NCBI RefSeq assembly: GCF_036885605.1
Contig: NZ_CP142523.1
Location: 620,001 to 684,000 of the forward strand
Direction: 5' to 3'
Source: Janthinobacterium sp. TB1-E2
GTDB taxonomy: Bacteria; Pseudomonadota; Gammaproteobacteria; Burkholderiales; Burkholderiaceae_D
Length of the DNA: 64,000 nucleotides
Position numbers and translations under genes: made by a program. Under the pieces are notes generated by a model. The model ran no database searches, was not told the DNA's origin, and saw only the letters and a list, made by a program, of their open reading frames with translations. Positions 54,756 through 64,000 of the stretch are shown one piece after another; position 1 is the stretch's first letter; every line of letters begins with the position of its first letter.

Positions 54756-55465
54756 CCCTGCCCAAATTGTTCCAGAGCCCGTTTCGCCGCTGGCTCAGCC
54801 GCAGCGGCGGCGGGCGTCCGACCGTGCTCGTCAAGCAATTGCATGAGCGCGACCGGCGCCGCATGATGAAGCATTTCCTGAATCTGGAGAAAAGCGACCG
54901 CCTGCTGCGCTTCGGCAGCGCCTTGCCCGATGAGCTCGTCGCCCAGTACGTGCAAAAGATGGATTTCTCGCGCGACATGGTCTACGGCGTCTACAACAGC
55001 CTGTTCAAGCTGGTGGGCGTGGGGCATCTGGCGTTCGCGCCGAAGGACACGTCGCCGGCGAAAAGCGTCGTGACGGACAAGGAGCAGGTGGCCGAGTTTG
55101 GCGTGTCCGTATCGAAATCCATGCGCGGCATGGGGGTCGGGTCAAAACTGTTCGAGCGGGCGGCGATCCACTGCCGCAACAACGATGTCGATACCCTGTA
55201 CATGCATTGTTTGTCGTCAAACAAGACGATGATGCATATCGCCAAGAAGGCGGGCATGGAAATCCAGCGCGACTATGGCGAAGCCGATGCATATCTGAAA
55301 CTGTTGCCGCCGAACCCGAGCAGCATGCTGCAGGAAGCCGTGCAGGAGCAGTTCGCCATGTTCGACTACACGTTCAAGGCGAATGCGCGCGCCGCGTTCA
55401 AATTGTGGGACCGCTTGCCAGGGCGCAAGAAGAAGCCCGGGCCGCCGTCACCGCCGTCACAATAA
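54752..55465 (+). CDS. GNAT-family N-acetyltransferase
   Basis: A 237-residue protein. The acetyl-CoA-binding motif A is VSVSKSMRGMGVGSKLFERA (Q/RxxGxG/A pattern) at about residues 118-137, followed by LYMHCLSSNKTMMHIAKKAGM. The N-terminus has a basic segment (LHERDRRRMMKHFLNLEKSDRLLRFG) common in this subfamily. The substrate is unknown. It is translationally coupled to cca and convergent with the Lrp gene (nine-base overlap). Confidence 0.85.
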   Translation: MTLPKLFQSPFRRWLSRSGGGRPTVLVKQLHERDRRRMMKHFLNLEKSDRLLRFGSALPDELVAQYVQKMDFSRDMVYGVYNSLFKLVGVGHLAFAPKDTSPAKSVVTDKEQVAEFGVSVSKSMRGMGVGSKLFERAAIHCRNNDVDTLYMHCLSSNKTMMHIAKKAGMEIQRDYGEADAYLKLLPPNPSSMLQEAVQEQFAMFDYTFKANARAAFKLWDRLPGRKKKPGPPSPPSQ

Positions 55466-55981
55466 GGGCAGGGCCGTCGTATCCTTGATGCGCTGCAAGG
55501 CAAAGCTCGACTTCACGTCCAGCACGGCCGGGTGGCGCAGCAGGGTCGCCATCATGAAGCGCGAAAAGTGCTCCATGTCTTCCACGTGCACGCGCAGCAG
55601 GTAATCCATTTCGCCCGTCATCGCATAGCAGGCCACCACTTCCGGCCATTGCGCCACCGCCACGGCGAAGTCGGCGCGCGGCGACGTGTTCGTCACCAGA
55701 TTCGGCGCCAGCACTCTTGCCGTGCTGTGCGCGGTGGCGTCGCTGTGCTTTTCCAGCCGCACGTTGACATAAGCCAATAGCCCCAGGCCGATCTTTTCCG
55801 GGTCCAGCAAGGCCACGTACTGGCGGATCACGCCCGCTTCTTCCAGCCGTTTGACGCGGCGCAAGCATGGCGACGGCGACAGGCTGACTTGCTCGGCCAC
55901 GTCCTGATTCGACAGGCGGCCATCGGCCTGCAGGACGGCGAGGATCTTGCGGTCCGTTTTATCCAGCGTAATTTTGCTCAT
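55457..55981 (-). CDS. Lrp/AsnC-family regulator next to hppD
   Basis: A 174-residue regulator. The N-terminal HTH (LDKTDRKILAVLQADGRLS, then LSPSPCLRRVKRLEEAGVI) is followed by the RAM ligand-binding domain (about residues 70-155: VACYAMTGEMDYLLRVHVEDM). The start at 55981 fits the family. It is divergent from hppD. In Sinorhizobium, an Lrp/AsnC protein called HpdR activates the HPPD gene, so a similar role is likely here. A palindrome lies between the two genes. Confidence 0.9.
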   Translation of the reverse strand: MSKITLDKTDRKILAVLQADGRLSNQDVAEQVSLSPSPCLRRVKRLEEAGVIRQYVALLDPEKIGLGLLAYVNVRLEKHSDATAHSTARVLAPNLVTNTSPRADFAVAVAQWPEVVACYAMTGEMDYLLRVHVEDMEHFSRFMMATLLRHPAVLDVKSSFALQRIKDTTALPLL

Positions 55982-56006
55982 GCTTCCTCCGGTGGTTCGT
56001 GTTTCA

Positions 56007-56021
56007 CGCAATATTATTGCG
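56007..56021. promoter_or_regulatory. Palindromic regulator site between the Lrp gene and hppD
   Basis: CGCAATA-T-TATTGCG, a perfect 7-bp inverted repeat around one base. Its AT-rich core and TTGCG ends resemble Lrp/AsnC-type sites. It lies about 26 bases before the regulator gene and about 55 bases upstream of a TATACT (56075-56080) of hppD, a suitable place for an activator. Confidence 0.5.
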
Positions 56022-56074
56022 CAAATCATGGATGTTCGGGAGATCTTTGGCATTTAATGCCCGTGACCCACGCC

Positions 56075-56080
56075 TATACT
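56075..56080 (+). promoter_or_regulatory. Probable -10 element of hppD
   Basis: TATACT, 26 bases before the hppD start. The -35 hexamer at the 17-bp distance (ATTTAA) is poor, consistent with an activator-dependent promoter. Confidence 0.4.
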
Positions 56081-56106
56081 GTGCGCTACTTCTTGGAGGA
56101 GACATC

Positions 56107-57234
<1,128 letters not shown>

Positions 57235-57443
57235 GCTGGTGGTGCCCGCAAAAAGAAGCACTAAAAAGCAGCAAAAGGTACGAACGCAGGAGTGCAGTGC
57301 AGCAAAAGAACTGCGCGCCTTCCTGTGGTAGTCTACGACAAACAAGTCATTTTTCCGCACCGGCATTGCCCACAAAGCGCGGCCGGTACGTGTGAGTTCA
57401 ACCGACTTTGCACGCGTAGCACAGAGAATAATGGAGACAAGTA

Positions 57444-60400
57444 ATGAATGCACCAATCAAGGGCTCGAGTCTTGAGCCGGGCGCGCACGCGTCCGAGATT
57501 TCCCTGAACGACAAATACACGCTCGAGCGTGGCCGCGCCTTCATGACGGGCACGCAAGCGCTGATCCGCCTGCCCATGCTGCAGCGCGAGCGCGACCTGA
57601 AGGCTGGCCTGAATACGGCCGGTTACATCACTGGTTACCGCGGTTCGCCTGTGACGTCCGTCGACATGACGGCGATCAAGGCCAAAAAATATCTCGATGA
57701 ACACCACGTCAAATTCCACCCGGGCCTGAACGAAGACCTGGCCGCCACGGCCGTCTGGGGCACGCAGCAAACGAATCTGTTCGAAGACGCGAAATACGAT
57801 GGCGTGTTCGGCATGTGGTACGGCAAGGGCCCCGGCGTCGACCGCTGCGGCGATGTGTTCAAGCACGCGAATAACGCCGGTTCCGCCAAGCACGGCGGCG
57901 TGCTGGTGCTGGCCGGCGACGATCATGCGGCCAAATCCTCGTCCACGGCGCACCAGTCCGACCATATCCTGAACGCATGCGGCATCCCCGTGCTGTATCC
58001 GTCGTCGGTGCAGGAATACATCGACTACGGCTTGCATGCGTGGGCCATGAGCCGCTACACGGGCTTGTGGGTCTCGATGAAATGCGTGACCGACATCATC
58101 GAGTCGGGCGCCGCCGTCGATTTCGACCCGGACCGCGTGCAGATCACCTTGCCGACCGACTTCGAGATGCCGGCCGGCGGCTTGAACATCCGCTGGCCCG
58201 ACACGGTGCTGGAACAAGAAGTGCGCATGAACAGCTACAAATGGTATGCGGCGCTGGCGTATGCGCGTGCCAACAAGCTCAATAAGATCATCTGGGACAG
58301 TCCGAAGGCGCGCATCGGCATCATCACGGCCGGCAAATCGTACCTGGACACGCGCCAGGCGCTGGCCGACCTCGGCATCGACGAGCAGACGGCGTCCGAC
58401 ATCGGCATCCGCCTGTACAAGATCGGCATGACCTGGCCGCTGGAAGCCGATGGCGTGCACGAATTCGCCAAGGGCCTCGATGAAATCCTCGTGGTGGAAG
58501 AAAAGCGGCAAATCCTCGAATACGCGCTGAAGGAAGAACTGTACAACCTGAAGGATGGCGAGCGTCCGCGCGTGGTCGGCAAGTTCGACGATACGGGCGA
58601 ATGGAGCAACCAGAAGGGTACCGGCCACGGCGACTGGCTGCTGCCGGCTACGTATGAGCTGAACCCGGCCATGATCGCCCGCGCCATTGCCAGCCGCATT
58701 TCGCGCTACTACGCGGGCCACCCCGTCGAGCAGCGCGTGAAGGAACGCATCGCCTACCTGGAAGCCAAAGAGAATGTGCTCAAAGCGATCAGCGTGAAAC
58801 CCGATCCGCAGAAGGACCGCACGCCGTTCTTCTGCTCCGGCTGCCCGCACAACAGCTCGACCAAGGTGCCGGAAGGCTCGCGCGCGCTGGCCGGCATCGG
58901 CTGCCACTACATGGTGCTATGGATGGACCGCGAAACGTCGACGTTTACCCACATGGGCGCCGAAGGCGTCACGTGGGTGGGACAGGCGCCGTTCACGAAT
59001 GAAAAGCACGTGTTTACCAACCTCGGCGACGGCACATATTTCCACTCGGGTATCCTGGCCATCCGCGCTGCCGTCTCGGCCAAGGTGAACATCACGTATA
59101 AAATTCTGTTCAACGATGCGGTGGCCATGACGGGCGGCCAGGAATTCGACGGTCCATTATCTCCGGCCATCATTTCGCGCCAGATCGCCGCCGAAGGCGT
59201 TGGCCCCATCATCGTCGTCACCGACGAACCGGAAAAATACCCGGACGATTATGCCTGGGCGGAAGGCGTCACCGTGCGCCACCGTTCGGAACTGATGGAC
59301 GTGCAGCGTGAACTGCGCGACATGCCCGGCGTGTCGGCCATGATCTACGACCAGACCTGCGCCTCGGAAAAACGCCGCCGCCGGAAACGCAATGAATACC
59401 CGGACCCGGCCAAGCGCGCCGTCATCAACGAAGCCGTCTGCGAAGGCTGCGGCGACTGTTCCGTGCAATCGAACTGCCTGTCGGTGGAACCGCTGGAAAC
59501 GGAACTGGGGCGCAAGCGCCAGATCAACCAGTCGTCCTGCAACAAGGATTTCTCGTGCACGACGGGTTTCTGCCCCAGTTTCGTGACGGTGGAAGGCGGC
59601 GGCCTGAAAAAGCCGAAGAAGGCGGCTGCCGCCGACAAGGATGCGCCAGCCGCGCCGGCCTTGCCGACACCGCAGATTCCTTCGACGGCCGAGCCGTTCG
59701 GCATCCTGGTCACCGGCATCGGCGGCACGGGCGTCGTCACCGTCGGCCAGATCCTGGCCATGGCGGCGCACGTGGAAGGCAAGGGCTGTTCCGTGCTGGA
59801 CATGAGCGGCCTGGCGCAAAAGGGCGGCCCTGTCATGTCGCACGTGCGCCTGGCGGACCGCCAGGAAGATATCCACTCGACGCGCGTCGGCACGGGTGCG
59901 GCTGACCTGGTGATCGGCTGCGACCTGATCGTCACGGCCAGCCGCGACGCCCTGTCGCGCATGGGAGAGGGCCGCAGCTGGGCCATGATCAACTCGACCA
60001 GCTCGTCGACGGCCGCGTTCGTGAAGAACCCGGACTGGCAATTCCCGGGCGCTTCGGCGCGCATGGAAATCGAAAAGGCCTGCGGCAGCGACCATGTGGA
60101 CTTCATCGACGCGGGCCAGATCGCCACGGCGCTGATGGGCGACTCGATCGCCACGAACATGTTCATGCTCGGCTACGCCTGGCAAAAGGGCAAAGTGCCG
60201 CTGTCGGAAGCTGCCATCATGAAGGCCATCGATTTGAACAACGTCTCGGTGGCGTTCAACAAGGCGGCCTTCAACTGGGGCCGCGCCGGTGCGCATGACG
60301 CGGCCAGCCTGGTGCGCATGACAACACCGGCGAAAGTGGTGGAATTCAAGCGCATCGACACGCTCGACGACTTGATCGAAAAGCGCGTGGCCCTGCTGAC

Positions 60401-61040
60401 GGCTTACCAGGACCGCGCGTATGCGCAGCAGTACATCGATTTCGTCGGCCAGGTGCGCGCCGCCGAAAGCGCCCTGAATGGCCCGCACCTGCGCCTGACG
60501 GAAGCCGTGGCCCGCTACTTCTACAAGCTGATGGCTTACAAGGACGAGTACGAAGTGGCGCGCCTGTACACGGACGGCGCCTTCCAGGCAAAGATCGCGT
60601 CCATGTTCGAAGGCGACATCAAGCTCAAGTTCCACCTGGCGCCGCCCATCATGGCGAAAACGGATGCCCAGGGCCATCTGGTGAAGAAGGAATTCGGCCC
60701 GTGGATGATGAAGGCGTTCGGCGTGCTGGCCAAGTTCAAGGGCTTGCGCGGCACGGCGTTTGACATCTTCGGCCACACGGCCGAGCGCAAGATGGAGCGC
60801 GCGCTGATTCTTGAATACCGCGCGACGGTGGGCGGCTTGCTGCCGAAACTGACGACGGCCAAGCTGGCGCAAGCCGTGGCCATCGCCAGCATACCGGAAG
60901 ACATCCGCGGCTATGGCCACGTGAAGGAGCGTCATTTGAAGGCGGCGAAAGAGAAGGAAGCGAGTCTGCTGATCGCCTTCAACGCGCCGACGCCGCTGCC
61001 GCCCGTCGTGGCAGCACCTGTGGCGGCCACCGTGGCGTAA
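57444..61040 (+). CDS. Fused indolepyruvate:ferredoxin oxidoreductase
   Basis: A 1198-residue enzyme that oxidatively decarboxylates aryl pyruvates to aryl-CoA derivatives with reduction of ferredoxin. The N-terminal pyrimidine-binding domain (residues 20-300) is followed by the thiamine diphosphate domain with CSGCPHNSSTKVPEGSRALAG (about residue 470). A ferredoxin-like region with clustered Cys (CEGCGDC, CNKDFSCTTGFC) lies at about residues 665-715. The gamma domain (GILVTGIGGTGVVTVGQILAM, about residue 750) and a C-terminal extension follow. The fused IorA-IorB layout is common in proteobacteria. It follows hppD by about 210 bases; both handle aromatic 2-oxoacids. Confidence 0.94.
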   Translation: MNAPIKGSSLEPGAHASEISLNDKYTLERGRAFMTGTQALIRLPMLQRERDLKAGLNTAGYITGYRGSPVTSVDMTAIKAKKYLDEHHVKFHPGLNEDLAATAVWGTQQTNLFEDAKYDGVFGMWYGKGPGVDRCGDVFKHANNAGSAKHGGVLVLAGDDHAAKSSSTAHQSDHILNACGIPVLYPSSVQEYIDYGLHAWAMSRYTGLWVSMKCVTDIIESGAAVDFDPDRVQITLPTDFEMPAGGLNIRWPDTVLEQEVRMNSYKWYAALAYARANKLNKIIWDSPKARIGIITAGKSYLDTRQALADLGIDEQTASDIGIRLYKIGMTWPLEADGVHEFAKGLDEILVVEEKRQILEYALKEELYNLKDGERPRVVGKFDDTGEWSNQKGTGHGDWLLPATYELNPAMIARAIASRISRYYAGHPVEQRVKERIAYLEAKENVLKAISVKPDPQKDRTPFFCSGCPHNSSTKVPEGSRALAGIGCHYMVLWMDRETSTFTHMGAEGVTWVGQAPFTNEKHVFTNLGDGTYFHSGILAIRAAVSAKVNITYKILFNDAVAMTGGQEFDGPLSPAIISRQIAAEGVGPIIVVTDEPEKYPDDYAWAEGVTVRHRSELMDVQRELRDMPGVSAMIYDQTCASEKRRRRKRNEYPDPAKRAVINEAVCEGCGDCSVQSNCLSVEPLETELGRKRQINQSSCNKDFSCTTGFCPSFVTVEGGGLKKPKKAAAADKDAPAAPALPTPQIPSTAEPFGILVTGIGGTGVVTVGQILAMAAHVEGKGCSVLDMSGLAQKGGPVMSHVRLADRQEDIHSTRVGTGAADLVIGCDLIVTASRDALSRMGEGRSWAMINSTSSSTAAFVKNPDWQFPGASARMEIEKACGSDHVDFIDAGQIATALMGDSIATNMFMLGYAWQKGKVPLSEAAIMKAIDLNNVSVAFNKAAFNWGRAGAHDAASLVRMTTPAKVVEFKRIDTLDDLIEKRVALLTAYQDRAYAQQYIDFVGQVRAAESALNGPHLRLTEAVARYFYKLMAYKDEYEVARLYTDGAFQAKIASMFEGDIKLKFHLAPPIMAKTDAQGHLVKKEFGPWMMKAFGVLAKFKGLRGTAFDIFGHTAERKMERALILEYRATVGGLLPKLTTAKLAQAVAIASIPEDIRGYGHVKERHLKAAKEKEASLLIAFNAPTPLPPVVAAPVAATVA

Positions 61041-61063
61041 CGGTTTGCGCATGATCTTGTAGC

Positions 61064-61091
61064 AATGGCGCCTGCGGGCGCCATTTTTTTG
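61064..61091 (+). terminator. Terminator of the oxidoreductase gene
   Basis: AATGGCGCC pairs with GGCGCCATT around a TGCG loop, followed by a T-run. It lies 24 bases past the stop. Confidence 0.9.
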
Positions 61092-61163
61092 TGTCAAAGA
61101 AAACAACGCTTGCTGGCAAAACGCATTATAATTTTTCGATAATTTCTTCTTGGAAAGTTTCTC

Positions 61164-62669
61164 ATGCATTCCCTGCGCCTGCGTTGCCTCGTTGTTTCCC
61201 TCGGATTCGTGTTGAGTGCCTGCGGCGGCGGTGGAGGAGGCGGCAGCAGCGACAGCGCGCCCGTCGTGCCGCCCTTGACGCCAACCGGGCCGACGGCGCT
61301 GGTCGCTTCCTCCACGGTGGCGAACCGTTGCGAGGCACCGCGCAGCGGCAGCAGCATCGACAAGCCGGGCACCTTGCTCGATGAGCAGACGTGGGTGCGC
61401 AGCTGGATCGATGAAACGTATCTGTGGTACCGCGAAGTGCCGACCACCTACCTGCCGCAAAGCTTTGCCACGGCGAAGGCGTATTTCGATGTGCTCAAGA
61501 CAACAGCCACGACGGCGTCCGGCAAGCCGAAGGACCAGTTCCATTTCACGTATACGACGGCCGAATGGGAAGCCTCGCTCAATGGCGTCGAATTGGGCTA
61601 CGGCATGCTGCTGGCGCTGACGCGCACCACTCCGCCGCGCAAGGCCGTGGTCACGATCGTCGAGCCAGGCTCGCCGGCGGCACTGGCGGGCTTGCGGCGC
61701 GGCGATGCGCTGCAAACCGTCGATGGCGTCGATTTCGTCAATGCCCCCGACACTGCCAGCGTGGGTATCATCAACGCGGGCCTGTTCCCTTCGGCGCAAG
61801 GCACGCACACGCTGGCGTTCAGCCGCAATGGCGCGCCCATCTCCGCGAGCCTGCAGGCGGTGGATGTCAGCACGAGTTCCGTGCAAAACGAGCGCATCAT
61901 CGACACGCCCACGGGCAAGGTGGGCTACCTGACCTTCAACACCCACAACAACGTGTCCGAGCGCCAGCTGGCCGAAACCATGGGCCGCTTCCAGGCGGCC
62001 GGCATCAGCGACCTGGTGCTCGACGTGCGCTACAACGGCGGCGGCTACCTCGATGTCGCCAGCGAGCTCGCCTACATGATTGCCGGCCCGCAAGTCACCA
62101 CCGGCAAGACCTTCGAGCAGGTGCTGGCCAATGACAAGACGCGGCCGGCGGCGCCCGTGCCATTCCATGCGCAAAGCCTGGGCTTTGCCGGGCCGAACCC
62201 TCTGCCCAAGGGCACGCCGCTGCCCTCGCTGGGCCTCAAGCGCGTGACCTTGCTGACGACGGGCAATACCTGCTCGGCCAGCGAAGCCATCATCAACGGC
62301 TTGCGCGGCGTGGACGTGCAGGTCAACCTGATCGGCGGCACGACGTGCGGCAAGCCCTACGGTTTCTATCCCACGCCCAATTGCGGCACCACGTATTTCG
62401 CCGTGCAGTTCCAGGGCGTCAACGCCAAGGGCTTTGGCGACTTCGCCGATGGGATGGCGCCGACCTGCGACGTGGCCGACGATTACCGGAACCCGCTGGG
62501 CGACCCTGCCGAAGGCATGCTGGCGGCGGCGCTGCGTTACCGCAGCAGCGGCAGCTGTAGCCCGGCCACGGGCGCGACCAGGCTGTTGAGTTCGATGGAG
62601 AACCCGGCCGACACGGCCACGCGGCTGCTGCGTCCGGCCTACAAGGAAATTGCTGTCTTGAAACGCTAA
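61164..62669 (+). CDS. S41-family protease lipoprotein
   Basis: A 501-residue exported protease. The signal peptide ends in the lipobox LSAC (Cys at about residue 19), followed by a run of seven glycines typical of lipoprotein tethers. A PDZ-like domain (about residues 160-230: VTIVEPGSPAALAGLRRGDAL) precedes the S41 domain. The catalytic Ser is in GNTCSASEAI and the Lys in GTTCGKPYGF. Several cysteines near the active site and C-terminus may form disulfides. It precedes a TonB-dependent receptor gene in the same direction but is separated from it by a terminator. Confidence 0.92.
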   Translation: MHSLRLRCLVVSLGFVLSACGGGGGGGSSDSAPVVPPLTPTGPTALVASSTVANRCEAPRSGSSIDKPGTLLDEQTWVRSWIDETYLWYREVPTTYLPQSFATAKAYFDVLKTTATTASGKPKDQFHFTYTTAEWEASLNGVELGYGMLLALTRTTPPRKAVVTIVEPGSPAALAGLRRGDALQTVDGVDFVNAPDTASVGIINAGLFPSAQGTHTLAFSRNGAPISASLQAVDVSTSSVQNERIIDTPTGKVGYLTFNTHNNVSERQLAETMGRFQAAGISDLVLDVRYNGGGYLDVASELAYMIAGPQVTTGKTFEQVLANDKTRPAAPVPFHAQSLGFAGPNPLPKGTPLPSLGLKRVTLLTTGNTCSASEAIINGLRGVDVQVNLIGGTTCGKPYGFYPTPNCGTTYFAVQFQGVNAKGFGDFADGMAPTCDVADDYRNPLGDPAEGMLAAALRYRSSGSCSPATGATRLLSSMENPADTATRLLRPAYKEIAVLKR

Positions 62670-62680
62670 AGTCCCATTGT

Positions 62681-62714
62681 GCCCCCCTTCCTGGGTGAAG
62701 GAAGGGGGGCTTTC
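62681..62714 (+). terminator. Terminator after the S41 lipoprotein
   Basis: A perfect 11-bp stem (62681-62691 with 62700-62710) with an eight-base loop, followed by TTTCT. It starts 12 bases past the stop. Confidence 0.85.
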
Positions 62715-62723
62715 TGCTCAAAA

Positions 62724-62759
62724 ATCTTTCTATATAACAATTTTGATATATAGAAAGAT
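62724..62759. promoter_or_regulatory. 13-bp AT-rich inverted repeat before the TonB receptor
   Basis: ATCTTTCTATATA and its exact reverse complement TATATAGAAAGAT flank a ten-base centre. The repeat lies 73 bases before the receptor start and right after the upstream terminator. It could be an operator, a second hairpin or the end of a small element. It does not look like a Fur box. Confidence 0.5.
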
Positions 62760-62831
62760 GAATCCATTCGTTCTGCAATTACTGGCATTTTGATATCTTT
62801 CGCCTTCTCCCTAACCTTGAGAAGCGCAAAG

Positions 62832-64000
62832 ATGCCTATACAATTCAAGTTACCACCGCTCACCGTCGCCGTACTGGCCATCCTGGGCGGTTCCGCATGG
62901 CAGGCGCACGCGCAAACGCAAGCGCCCGCAGCGGATCAGCAGCCGGCGGCCACCCCGCCAGCCGTCGTGGTCACCGGTTCGCGCATTCCCCGCGCCAGCC
63001 TGGAAGGACCATCGTCCGTCACCATCCTGACGGGCGATGAAATCACCAAGCAAGGGTACAAGAATGTCTTCGATGCGCTGACCAACCAGGTACAGAACAG
63101 CGGCTTTACGCAAGGCGAGGACTTCGGCAATACGTTCACGCCTTCGGCCAATACCATCAGCCTGCGCGGCCTGGGCCCGAACCACACCTTGATCCTGCTT
63201 AATGGCCGCCGCCTGGCCGACTTCCCCGTCGCCTACGAAGGCACGGTCAACTTCACCAATCTGGCGAATATCCCGTCGAGCATAGTCGACCGCATCGAGA
63301 TCCTCAACGGCGGCGCCTCGGCCATCTATGGTTCCGACGCCATCGCCGGCGTGGTCAACGTGATCCTGAAAAAGCAGACGGAAGGTTTCGATATCAACGT
63401 CAAGGCGGGCGGCACCACGCGTGGCGGCGCCGGCAATCAGCGCGTGCAGCTGACGGGCGGCGGCAATTTCGACAAGCTGCATACCTTGTTCAGCGTGGAG
63501 CTGAGCCAGCGCGATCCGCTGTCGAGCCTGCAGCGCGACTTCATGGCCACGCGCTCGGGCACGCCGACGAATATCGCCTCGCGCCGCGTGGTACAGGCGG
63601 GCACCTCCGGCAGCTACGTGGACCTGGGCGACACCTGCAACCAGTTCGGCGACCTGTTCGGCGGCAGCGTCGTCAAGTACCAGGCGAAGAACGGCAGCTA
63701 TTGCGCCAGCCCGAAAGTCGGCCCCACCTATTGGACCACGCAAACCAAGAACCGCAGCCAGAACGTGTTCGGCAGCGCCAACTATGAGCTGTCGCCGGAA
63801 ACGACCCTGTTCGCCGACTTCCTGATCGGCAAGAACTCGACCGAGAACAATACGCGTGGTCCGACGTGGACGTCGTCGTCGACGGGTAGCAGCTATTTCC
63901 GCAACCAGAATACGAACCGCTACGAAGCGTGGACGCGCTATATCTCGCCCGAGGAAATGGGCGGCGTGGAGCGCTACAACCGCAAGTGGGACGACCTGGC
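62832..64000 (+). CDS. TonB-dependent outer-membrane receptor (5' part)
   Basis: The first 389 codons of a receptor that runs off the right edge; no stop occurs before 64000. A signal peptide (cut near AHA|QTQA) is followed by a Pro/Ala-rich stretch and the plug domain starting at VVVTGSRIPR. Plug motifs are ITKQGYKNVFDAL, NTISLRGLGPNHTLILLNGRR, VDRIEILNGGASAIYGSDAIAGVVNVILKK (written as adjacent blocks). The barrel strands begin near residue 190 (GAGNQRVQLTGGGNF). The layout matches the large TBDR group that takes up complex ligands; the substrate cannot be told. Confidence 0.93.
   Translation, partial: MPIQFKLPPLTVAVLAILGGSAWQAHAQTQAPAADQQPAATPPAVVVTGSRIPRASLEGPSSVTILTGDEITKQGYKNVFDALTNQVQNSGFTQGEDFGNTFTPSANTISLRGLGPNHTLILLNGRRLADFPVAYEGTVNFTNLANIPSSIVDRIEILNGGASAIYGSDAIAGVVNVILKKQTEGFDINVKAGGTTRGGAGNQRVQLTGGGNFDKLHTLFSVELSQRDPLSSLQRDFMATRSGTPTNIASRRVVQAGTSGSYVDLGDTCNQFGDLFGGSVVKYQAKNGSYCASPKVGPTYWTTQTKNRSQNVFGSANYELSPETTLFADFLIGKNSTENNTRGPTWTSSSTGSSYFRNQNTNRYEAWTRYISPEEMGGVERYNRKWDDL

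Noticed and set aside
59157..62174. 1005-codon frame antisense to the oxidoreductase and S41 protease genes
   Set aside because: It spans two real genes and the terminator between them; its composition is that of a shadow frame.

Overview
The window reads as a chromosomal segment of a betaproteobacterium. The gene neighbourhoods (petABC-sspAB, gpsA-secB-grxC-gpmA-envC-ctpA, hslVU/dksA/xerC/DUF484/dapF, metK-ahcY-metF), the high GC content and the protein style point to Burkholderiales, most likely Oxalobacteraceae close to Janthinobacterium. The genus is an inference from pattern memory, not from a database search.

Layout. Positions 1-3760 are an accessory, partly AT-rich and gene-poor stretch at the 3' end of a tRNA-Thr gene. 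It holds a translationally coupled pair (a minimal sigma-70-like protein and a winged-helix-like protein of unknown function), one small HTH protein, and about 1.3 kb of decayed DNA. It looks like the edge of a genomic island; no integrase is visible. From 3.8 kb onward the DNA is dense core genome: sspB/sspA and the cytochrome bc1 operon (minus strand); mscL, an HtrA-type protease, a DUF2461 protein and a cupin; then gpsA, an SH3 protein, secB, grxC and a rhodanese (minus); then gpmA, envC, ctpA and a MoeB/ThiF enzyme (plus).

A 12-gene type II secretion operon (gspGHIJKLMN-DEF-C) fills 19.0-30.0 kb. It is followed by a PlpD-like patatin/beta-barrel protein, a convergent XRE regulator and a small outer-membrane protein. 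The 34-45 kb part is mainly minus strand: hslVU with a small conserved-looking protein, a dksA gene lacking the zinc cysteines, a CobW-type metallochaperone with a His-rich loop, xerC, DUF484, a porin, dapF and two Kdo2-lipid A acyltransferases, with a Sel1-repeat gene on the plus strand.

An S-adenosylmethionine cycle cluster follows: metK, a SAH riboswitch with ahcY, a PF04020 membrane protein and metF, with 5-formyl-THF cyclo-ligase next door. Then come a lytic transglycosylase, a GST, a CCA-adding enzyme that has lost its HD motif, and a GNAT protein. An aromatic amino acid catabolism group follows (Lrp-type regulator, hppD, a fused indolepyruvate ferredoxin oxidoreductase). The window ends with an S41 protease lipoprotein and the 5' part of a TonB-dependent receptor that runs off the right edge.

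No CRISPR array, complete insertion sequence or rRNA was seen. The best candidates for something under-described are the sigma-like/winged-helix pair at the island edge, the unusual tRNA-Thr next to it, the HD-less CCA enzyme, the rearranged T2SS operon with a PDZ-less GspC, and several well-formed inverted repeats at regulatory positions.
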